16,149 nt of DNA from Nitriliruptorales bacterium (GTDB taxonomy: Bacteria > Actinomycetota > Nitriliruptoria > Euzebyales > Egibacteraceae): the NCBI GenBank assembly GCA_007119305.1, contig SKPY01000278.1:1-16149 (forward strand), read 5' to 3'. The notes beneath the pieces are model-generated. The model was not told the origin of the DNA and did not search any database. It saw only the letters and a program-made list of their open reading frames with translations. The translations under genes and the position numbers were made by a program. Of this stretch, positions 7,450 to 12,689 are shown piece after piece; position 1 is the first letter of the stretch, and each line of letters starts with the position of its first letter.

Positions 7450-8300
7450 GCTGCACCTCCGTCCAGGCGCTCCGCCACCGCGGCGAGGCACCGCTCGACC
7501 GTGACCCCGACCAGATGCCGGCGATACTCGGCGCTGGCGGCCCAGTCGCTTCTCGGGTTGGCAGCGGCGCGCGCGGCGTCGGCCGCCGCGGCGATCGTCC
7601 CGGGCGCAAGGGGCGAGCCCTCGAGCGCGCCCTCCGCGTCGGGTATGCGGCGCACACGCACCCCGGTGTCGCTGACCACCACGCGTGCGGCTGCCACCGC
7701 TCCGGCGCTGTCGAGCTCGGCCCGGCAGCAGCCGTTCACCAGCGCGCGCTCGGTGGCCGCGCGCGAGAAGCGCACGAACGCGGCCGCGGAGGGCTGCGCC
7801 AGCGCCGGCAGGGTGACCGCGGTCACGATGCGTGGCCCACGCTCGTCCACGTCGTAGTCGTGCAGGCTGCGCTCCTGCTCGGCGCCGTCGTAGAAGGCGA
7901 TCCGCGCGTCGAGGGCGAGCAGCACCGCGCTGACGTCCGAGAGCCCGCCGCGGGCGACGTGCCGCCCGATCGTCGCGCCGTTGCGGTGCAGCAGGGAGCT
8001 GGCCTGCAGGAGCATCTCGGCCAGCACGCCGCCGGCGTGCGCGGCGACGCTCGGGTGCTCCAGCAGATCGGTGAACGTGGCCAGCGCGCCGATGCGCACA
8101 CCCCCGTCGCCGGACACCGCGATCGTGTGCAGGTCGAGCCCGGCGAGATCGACGAGCTCGTGCACGTGGGGTGGGCAGGCGGCCGGGAGGTCCGACACCC
8201 CTGACACGACGCGCACGGCGTCGCCGCCGTCGCGGAGCAGCTGCCACGCCGTGGCCACCTCCCCCGGCCGGTGGTAGGCCGTGATGTGCGTCAGCGGCAT
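7446..8300 (-). CDS. xdhB: Molybdenum hydroxylase FAD-binding subunit with degenerate FAD motifs (XdhB/CoxM-like)
   Basis: 284 aa, normal length for a medium FAD subunit, with the N-terminal FAD_binding_5 fold (about 1-170) and the C-terminal CO_deh_flav domain (about 175-280, ending with AEYRRHLVGVTVERCL). The two nucleotide-binding motifs are altered. The usual AGGTDL reads SGVSDL (33-38), and the usual TIGGN reads TIGRH (110-114), although Asp122 after it is kept. The homologue at 11428-12231 has both motifs intact. The start is ATG at 8300 with AAAGG about seven bases upstream. It lies 24 bases after the carbamate kinase gene and overlaps the [2Fe-2S] gene by four. Either FAD binds differently or weakly, or electrons leave by another route. 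Family call is firm; redox role uncertain. Confidence 0.87.
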   Translation of the reverse strand: MPLTHITAYHRPGEVATAWQLLRDGGDAVRVVSGVSDLPAACPPHVHELVDLAGLDLHTIAVSGDGGVRIGALATFTDLLEHPSVAAHAGGVLAEMLLQASSLLHRNGATIGRHVARGGLSDVSAVLLALDARIAFYDGAEQERSLHDYDVDERGPRIVTAVTLPALAQPSAAAFVRFSRAATERALVNGCCRAELDSAGAVAAARVVVSDTGVRVRRIPDAEGALEGSPLAPGTIAAAADAARAAANPRSDWAASAEYRRHLVGVTVERCLAAVAERLDGGAA

Positions 8301-8324
8301 CGTGGACCTTTCGCTCGTGCGTGC

Positions 8325-9278
8325 CTACCTACGGAACCGCGTCCCGGTCTCGCCCGCAAGGGCCCGGCTGAGGTTGTGCGGGTTCGTGATGATGGCCCGC
8401 TCACCCCCGCCGGCGAGGAAGTCGAGCACCGCTTCGATCTTCGGGGCCATGCTGCCCGGAGCGAAGTGCGTCCCGTCGGCGAGGTAGCTCTTGGCCTCGT
8501 CGAAGGTGACCTCGTCGAGCCACACCTGCTCGGGTGTGCCGAAGTGCAACGCCACCTTCTCGACCCCCGTCGAGATGACGAGCAGGTCGGCGCCCAGCTC
8601 CCGGGCCAGGAGGGCCGCGGCGAGATCCTTGTCGATGACCGCGGGCACGCCACGCAGCGCGGGTCCGCCGGCGGCGTCGGGCGCCACCGGGATGCCGCCG
8701 CCGCCGGCGCTGACGACGACGAAGCCGCCGTCGAGGAGACTGCGGATGGCGTCGATCTCCACGATGCGGCGCGGGTACGGCGAGGCGACGACCCGGCGCC
8801 AGCCGCGGTTCGCGTCGCTGGCGACAACCCAGCCCTCCTCCGCCGCACGCCGTCGGGCCTCGTCGGCCTGCATGAAGGAGCCGATCGGCTTCGTGGGGCT
8901 CGCGAACGCCGGGTCGTCGCGACTGACCTCGACCTGCGTGACGACGGTCACGACACTCCGGGTAACGCCGCGCCGGGCCAGCTCGTTCGCGAGGCTGGCC
9001 TGGAGCAGGTAGCCGATCGCGCCCTGGCTGTCGGCCACGCAGACGTCCAGGGGGACCTCGTGGAGCTCGTGACGTGCGAGCTCGGAGCGGCGCAGGATGA
9101 AGCCCACCTGGGGCCCGTTGCCGTGCACGAGCGCGACGTCCCAGTCGGCGGTGATGAGCGCCGCGATGTGCCGGTTGGTCTCCGCTGCCGCTTCGTACTG
9201 GTCCTGCACGCTCTGGCGGGCGGGGTCGGAGATGAGGCTGTTGCCGCCGATGGCTACGACGGCGCGTCTGCGGGTCAT
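8325..9278 (-). CDS. arcC: Carbamate kinase
   Basis: 317 aa, the standard length. It interconverts carbamoyl phosphate plus ADP with carbamate plus ATP in the cytoplasm. The amino acid kinase fold motifs are complete: AIGGNSL (9-15), HGNGPQVGF (52-60), SPYPRRIVE (166-174), AGGGGIPV (191-198), PAVIDKDLAAALLA (212-225) and GSMAPK (275-280). ATG at 9278 begins the MTRRRAVVAIGGN sequence expected of the family; the frame is open further upstream but overlaps the transcarbamylase. The Shine-Dalgarno is weak (CAGG), with the upstream stop only 13 bases away, suggesting coupling. No arginine deiminase gene is present, so the carbamoyl phosphate probably comes from the two transcarbamylases next door, run in the phosphorolytic, ATP-forming direction as inferred for YqeA in the E. 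coli purine cluster. Confidence 0.95.
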   Translation of the reverse strand: MTRRRAVVAIGGNSLISDPARQSVQDQYEAAAETNRHIAALITADWDVALVHGNGPQVGFILRRSELARHELHEVPLDVCVADSQGAIGYLLQASLANELARRGVTRSVVTVVTQVEVSRDDPAFASPTKPIGSFMQADEARRRAAEEGWVVASDANRGWRRVVASPYPRRIVEIDAIRSLLDGGFVVVSAGGGGIPVAPDAAGGPALRGVPAVIDKDLAAALLARELGADLLVISTGVEKVALHFGTPEQVWLDEVTFDEAKSYLADGTHFAPGSMAPKIEAVLDFLAGGGERAIITNPHNLSRALAGETGTRFRR

Positions 9279-9291
9279 GCGCGTGAACCTG

Positions 9292-10266
9292 TCACAGCGT
9301 GAGGGCCATGACCGCCTTCTGCACGTGCAGGCGGTTCTCGGCCTCGTCGAAGACGGCGCTGCGGGGGCCGTCGATGACGCCGTCGGTGACCTCGATGCCC
9401 CGGTCCGCCGGCAGGCAGTGCAGGTACATCGCGTCCTGGTGGGCGAGCGCCATGCGCCCCTCGTCGGCGATCCACGACTCGTATGCGGCGCCGATCCGCG
9501 CGGACTCCTCGGGATCGGCGGTCGTGAGCATGCAGCCCCAGCTCTTGGGGTAGACGACGTCGGCATCGAGGAAGCCCTTGTCGAAGTCCTCGCACAGCTC
9601 GAACCCCGACCCTGCCACACGCGCGTTCTCCTCGGCCTGCGCGAGGATCTCCGGCTGCAGCGTGAACTCCGGCGGGTGCGTCAACCGCACGTTCATCCCG
9701 AACCGCGTCATGAGCAGGATGAGGCTCTGCGGCACCGACAGCGGCTTCTGGTAGCTCTGCGCGTACGCCCAGCTCACGTTGATGGTGAGGCCGCGCGGGT
9801 TGCCCTTGCGCTCGATGATCGTCATGAGGTCGGCGAGCGCCTGGAACGGGTGGTACTGCTCGCACTGCATGTTGAGGATGGGGATCCGCGAGGCGGCGGC
9901 GACGTCGCGGATGTAGCCGTTGCCGACGCCCCAGTCGCAGTGGCGGATCGCCAGCCCGTCGTTGTAGCGCCCGAGGATCTCGCCGATCTCCTTGGCGGTG
10001 TCGCCGTGGGCGATCTGCGTCGACGCCGCCTCGATGAACTGCGCGTGGCCTCCGAGCTGCGCCATGCCGGCTTCGAAGCTCGCCCGGGTGCGCGTCGACG
10101 AGAAGAAGAACAGCATCGCGAGGACCTTGTCGCGCAGCAGGGCATGCGGCTCGCCGAGCGCCCGCCGGCGCTTCAGGTCGAAGGCGATGTCGAGCACGGT
10201 GTCGAGCTCGTCCTTCGACCACTCCTGGGTGGTGATGAGATCCCGGCCGCGAAGCTTCGTCTGCAT
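9292..10266 (-). CDS. ygeW: YgeW/acetylornithine-type knotted transcarbamylase
   Basis: 324 aa. Carbamoyl phosphate site residues are present: SSTRTR (56-61), IRH (107-109), HPFQ (139-142) and HCLPADRG (283-290). It differs from plain ornithine transcarbamylase in the segment SYQKPLSVPQ (171-180), followed by a run to VVYPKSWG (237-244). This matches the knotted YgeW and N-acetylornithine transcarbamylase subfamily, whose Pro-rich loop makes the knot. The C terminus (DEAENRLHVQKAVM) is more like ornithine/acetylornithine enzymes, and the chain is shorter than E. coli YgeW (about 396 aa by memory). ATG at 10266 is chosen: AAAGGA lies six bases upstream, better than an in-frame GTG at 10281. 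It starts 11 bases after the previous gene. Lack of arginine genes nearby and the purine context favour a YgeW-like catabolic role; acetylornithine is the main alternative. Confidence 0.82.
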   Translation of the reverse strand: MQTKLRGRDLITTQEWSKDELDTVLDIAFDLKRRRALGEPHALLRDKVLAMLFFFSSTRTRASFEAGMAQLGGHAQFIEAASTQIAHGDTAKEIGEILGRYNDGLAIRHCDWGVGNGYIRDVAAASRIPILNMQCEQYHPFQALADLMTIIERKGNPRGLTINVSWAYAQSYQKPLSVPQSLILLMTRFGMNVRLTHPPEFTLQPEILAQAEENARVAGSGFELCEDFDKGFLDADVVYPKSWGCMLTTADPEESARIGAAYESWIADEGRMALAHQDAMYLHCLPADRGIEVTDGVIDGPRSAVFDEAENRLHVQKAVMALTL

Positions 10267-10277
10267 GGCGGTTCCTT

Positions 10278-11228
10278 TCACTCCATTGCGCCGAGCACGA
10301 GCGCCAGCAGCGCCATGCGCATGACGACGCCGTTGTAGGCCTCTTGCCAGTAGCGGGCGTGCCGCGTGGCATCGACATCGGGGGGGAGCTCGTCCATCCG
10401 CGGCAGCGAGTGCAGGATGATGGCCTCGGGCTTGGCCTTGCGCAGCACGTCGCGCGTCACCCGGTAGTTCTCGGGGGTGGTGCCGACGTCGTCGCCGCGC
10501 TCCTGGCGGCTCGCCGTGTAGTCCGCCTGCACGACGGGCTCCATGTAGATCACGTCCGCCTCGGCGATCGCGTCGGCGACGTGGTCGACCTCACGGATCA
10601 CGAAGCTCTGCTCGGCGAGCTCCGCCTTGAACTCGTCGGTCAGCGCCATCTCGGGGGGCGCGATCGCGATCATCTCCGCGTCGTACTGCGTGAGCGCGTA
10701 GGCCATGGAGTGCATCGTGCGCATCCGCATGTCACCGATGCAGCAGAAGGTGAGCCCGTCGATGGTGCCGAGCTCCCGCTGGACGGTGTAGAGGTCGGTC
10801 AGCACCTGGGTGGGATGCTCGCCCCAGCCGTCACCGGCGTTGATGACGGGGATGCTCGCCCAGCGGGCGGCCTCGTGGGGCGCGCCCTGCTGGAAGTGGC
10901 GCATGACGAGCACGTCGCCGTAGTACTCCAGCATCTTCACCGTGTCCTTGATGGACTCCTGGTAGAAGTCGCCCGCCCGGGTCATCTTCGCGTCGGAGAA
11001 GCCCACCACCCGCCCGCCGAGCCGGTGCATGGCGGACTCGTGCGCGAGGCGGGTCCGCGTGGACGGCTGGTAGAAGGCCGTGACGAGCGTCTTCTCGGCG
11101 AGCAGGTCGGTGTTGCGGCGCCGGCGCGCGATCGGCTCGAGCTCGTCCGCCACGGCGAAGACGTGGTCGAACTCCGCCCGCTCGAACCCCTTTGTTGACA
11201 AAATGTTGCGCCCGGCGAAGCTCCGCAT
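10278..11228 (-). CDS. Aspartate-transcarbamylase-like protein with altered second-substrate site
   Basis: 316 aa from ATG at 11228, which has AGGAGG five bases upstream; a longer TTG-started frame is unlikely. ATCase landmarks: FAGRNILS start, PSTRTR (55-60), MRH (109-111), INAGDGWGEHPTQVLTDLYT (129-148), RTMHS (170-174), HSLPRMDELPPDVD (273-286) and the NGVVMRMALL end. Differences: the 80s loop with Ser80/Lys84 of ATCase (SxxxKGES) reads DFYQESIKDT (87-96), closer to the ornithine-type KESIKDT, and the RxQKER segment holding the aspartate-binding Arg229 reads MEPVVQADY (229-237). Carbamoyl phosphate and alpha-carboxylate sites therefore look kept while the aspartate side-chain site is changed. 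It is the first gene of the purine/carbamoyl operon and no pyrimidine genes are near. I infer a ureido-compound transcarbamylase rather than PyrB; real PyrB is the alternative. Confidence 0.8.
   Translation of the reverse strand: MRSFAGRNILSTKGFERAEFDHVFAVADELEPIARRRRNTDLLAEKTLVTAFYQPSTRTRLAHESAMHRLGGRVVGFSDAKMTRAGDFYQESIKDTVKMLEYYGDVLVMRHFQQGAPHEAARWASIPVINAGDGWGEHPTQVLTDLYTVQRELGTIDGLTFCCIGDMRMRTMHSMAYALTQYDAEMIAIAPPEMALTDEFKAELAEQSFVIREVDHVADAIAEADVIYMEPVVQADYTASRQERGDDVGTTPENYRVTRDVLRKAKPEAIILHSLPRMDELPPDVDATRHARYWQEAYNGVVMRMALLALVLGAME
11191..11202. promoter_or_regulatory. AT-rich TTTGT-TG-ACAAA dyad inside the first operon gene
   Basis: A 12-base near-palindrome of two ATT-rich half sites lies 26-37 bases inside the ATCase-like gene, in a patch (about 11190-11207) far richer in A/T than anything around it. 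It forces rare codons for this genome (ATT, TTG, TCA, ACA). The TTGT-N2-ACAA form resembles operators of GntR/FadR-type repressors. The plus strand also reads TTGACA here (11196-11201), without a convincing -10. Confidence 0.3.
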
Positions 11229-11257
11229 GGCATCCTCCTGTGGTGGTGTGAGAGCGA

Positions 11258-11282
11258 CCGCGGCCGCGGGCTGCGGTGTCAA
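11258..11282 (-). promoter_or_regulatory. TTGACA -35 candidate with a 12-bp palindrome in the spacer (minus-strand operon)
   Basis: On the minus strand a perfect TTGACA occurs at 11282-11277, 49 bases before the ATCase-like start. The spacer and expected -10 zone contain CCGCGGCCGCGG (11258-11269), a perfect 12-base palindrome. The -10 at 17-18 bp spacing (GGTCGC or GTCGCT) is poor, so activation by a bound regulator would be needed. GC-only palindromes are frequent by chance in such DNA. Confidence 0.25.
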
Positions 11283-11314
11283 GACGAACGAGAGGCCATG
11301 GCGACCAGTCTCAG

Positions 11315-11329
11315 GGCACGGGCCGTGCC
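11315..11329. promoter_or_regulatory. GGCACGG-G-CCGTGCC inverted repeat
   Basis: Perfect 7-bp arms around one central base, near the middle of the divergent region, a position suited to an operator shared by both operons. No protein assignment is possible by eye. Confidence 0.3.
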
Positions 11330-11355
11330 GCGGCAGAGTCGAACGTCCTGTAGAA

Positions 11356-11377
11356 GCGGGACTTGTAGCCGTCCCGC
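11356..11377 (+). promoter_or_regulatory. GCGGGAC-N8-GTCCCGC inverted repeat before the second hydroxylase operon
   Basis: Perfect 7-bp arms with an 8-base centre (TTGTAGCC), ending 50 bases before the FAD subunit start at 11428. It may be an operator overlapping the promoter or a leader hairpin. It lies where a -35 would fall for the weak TACCGT -10 candidate at 11395. Confidence 0.3.
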
Positions 11378-11427
11378 CGCCGCCGCCCGACCCGTACCGT
11401 CACCGCTGCGAGCCGAAGCGGAGTCCC

Positions 11428-12231
11428 ATGCAGATCCTGCGACCGCGTGACCTCGACGGGGCGCTTGACGCCCTCGCCGCCCACCCCGACGCGAGCCTGC
11501 TGGCTGGCGGGACCGACCTCATGGTCGAGGTCAACCTCGAGCACCGCCGGCCCGAGACGGTGATCGCGTTGCGGCGCGTGGGGGAGCTCGCCGAGTGGCG
11601 GGACGGCTTCATCGGGGCGACGGTCACGTACGCGCGGATGGAGCGCGAGCGCCTGCCCGCGCTCGCCGAGCTCGCGCGCACCGTCGGCTCGCCCCAGATC
11701 CGCGCCGCCGGGACCCTGGGTGGCAACCTCGGCACCGCGAGCCCGGCCGGGGACGCGCTGCCGTTCCTCGCCGCGCTCGACGCGCAGGTGGTGCTCGCGT
11801 CCGCGGAGGGCCGCCGGCGGCTGCCCTGGGACGAGTTCCTGCTCGGTCCCGGGCACACCGCGCTGCGCCCGGGCGAGCTCGTGCTGGGGGTGGAGCTGCC
11901 CGACACCGTGCCGGCACGGCAGGCGTTCGCGAAGATCGGCGTCCGTCAGGCCATGGTCATCGCCACCGTCAACTGCTGCGTGGTGCGTCACGACGACGGC
12001 GCCACGCGGGTGGCCATGGGCGCGGTCGGCCCGACGGTCCTGCGGGCCCGGGAGGCCGAGGCGCTGGTCGCGGGCGTGGCGGAGCCCAGCCCGCAGCTGC
12101 TCGACGAGTTCCAGCGTCTCGTCTCCAAGGAGGTCCAGCCGATCACGGATCACCGCTCGACGGCGGAGTACCGCCGCCACGCCGCGGGGGTGCTCGCCCG
12201 CCGCACGCTGGAAAGGTGCCTGCACCGATGA
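11428..12231 (+). CDS. Second molybdenum hydroxylase, FAD-binding subunit (CoxM/PucC/YgfM-like)
   Basis: 267 aa, slightly short but complete. Both FAD motifs are canonical: AGGTDLM (26-32) and GTLGGNLGTASPAGD (95-109). The C-terminal CO_deh_flav domain ends with TAEYRRHAAGVLARRTLERCL, as the family does. ATG at 11428 is chosen because it gives the expected MQILRPRDLDGALDAL start and has GGAG four bases upstream; the frame is open further upstream through the control region but without a better site. It overlaps the [2Fe-2S] gene by ATGA at 12228-12231. It binds FAD and passes electrons from the iron-sulfur subunit to NAD+ or another acceptor. It is clearly not a recent copy of the FAD subunit at 7446-8300. 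Confidence 0.92.
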   Translation: MQILRPRDLDGALDALAAHPDASLLAGGTDLMVEVNLEHRRPETVIALRRVGELAEWRDGFIGATVTYARMERERLPALAELARTVGSPQIRAAGTLGGNLGTASPAGDALPFLAALDAQVVLASAEGRRRLPWDEFLLGPGHTALRPGELVLGVELPDTVPARQAFAKIGVRQAMVIATVNCCVVRHDDGATRVAMGAVGPTVLRAREAEALVAGVAEPSPQLLDEFQRLVSKEVQPITDHRSTAEYRRHAAGVLARRTLERCLHR

Positions 12232-12689
12232 TCATCACCCTCACCGTCAACGGGCAGCCGCGCACGGCCGAGATCGCGGGCTGGGAGAGCCTGCTGTGGG
12301 TCCTGCGCGAGCGCCTCGGCCTGCCCGGCGCCAAGGACGCCTGCCTGCAGGGGGAGTGCGGTTCCTGCTCGGTCGTCCTCGACGGCGAGCTCGTGTGCTC
12401 CTGCCTCGTCATGGCCGCCGATGCCGAGGGCGCGCGCGTCACGACCGCGGAGGGCCTCGGCACCATCGAGCAGCCGCACCCGGTCCAGCAGGCGTTCGTG
12501 GACCACGGGGCGGTCCAGTGCGGCTACTGCACCCCGGGCCTCGTGGTCGCTGTGGCGCACCTGCTCGAACGGCACCCCGACGCGTCCGACGACGACCTGC
12601 GCGAGGCACTGTCGGGCAACCTGTGCCGCTGCACGGGCTACGGCTCGGTCCTGCGCGCGGTCGCTGCGCTGCGGAAGGAGCAGGCATGA
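12228..12689 (+). CDS. Second molybdenum hydroxylase, [2Fe-2S] subunit
   Basis: 153 aa. All eight cluster ligands are present: Cys39, Cys44, Cys47 and Cys59 (CLQGECGSC) and Cys98, Cys101 (QCGYCTPG), Cys133, Cys135 (NLCRCTGY). Cys57 is an extra cysteine next to the first cluster. ATG at 12228 overlaps the FAD gene stop and gives MIITLTVNGQ, the usual family start. It overlaps the Mo subunit gene by ATGA at 12686-12689. It carries electrons between the Mo centre and FAD of the second enzyme. Compared with the subunit at 6958-7449 the motifs are shared, but the sequence between them differs widely. Confidence 0.94.
   Translation: MIITLTVNGQPRTAEIAGWESLLWVLRERLGLPGAKDACLQGECGSCSVVLDGELVCSCLVMAADAEGARVTTAEGLGTIEQPHPVQQAFVDHGAVQCGYCTPGLVVAVAHLLERHPDASDDDLREALSGNLCRCTGYGSVLRAVAALRKEQA

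Larger units (their letters stand above)
11229..11427. other. Divergent intergenic control region between the two purine transcription units
   Basis: These 199 bases separate the minus-strand operon (start 11228) from the plus-strand operon (start 11428) and must hold both promoters and shared control sites. It contains three inverted repeats listed separately. No TATAAT-like -10 is convincing on either strand; TACCGT at 11395-11400 fits a TANNNT actinobacterial -10 for the plus-strand operon but lacks a good -35. No regulator gene lies between the operons, so the regulator is outside the window. Confidence 0.6.

Noticed and set aside
6958..8247. [2Fe-2S] subunit as part of a large fusion protein
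   Set aside because: The upstream part is an off-frame reading of the FAD subunit gene; the GTG at 7449 with GGAGGT before it gives the normal 163-residue subunit.
8325..9620. Carbamate kinase read with a 114-residue N-terminal extension
   Set aside because: The extension is Arg/Ser/Thr-rich, overlaps the transcarbamylase gene out of frame, and the canonical MTRRRAVVAIGGN start is at 9278.
11196..11201. Plus-strand TTGACA as the -35 of the second hydroxylase operon
   Set aside because: No -10-like sequence 16-19 bases downstream, and the start codon is 226 bases away; the dyad reading explains the sequence better.
9292..11228. Arginine deiminase pathway (arcB-arcC type) reading of the transcarbamylase and carbamate kinase genes
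   Set aside because: No arginine deiminase or arginine/ornithine antiporter is present, neither transcarbamylase looks like plain ornithine transcarbamylase, and the neighbours are purine genes.
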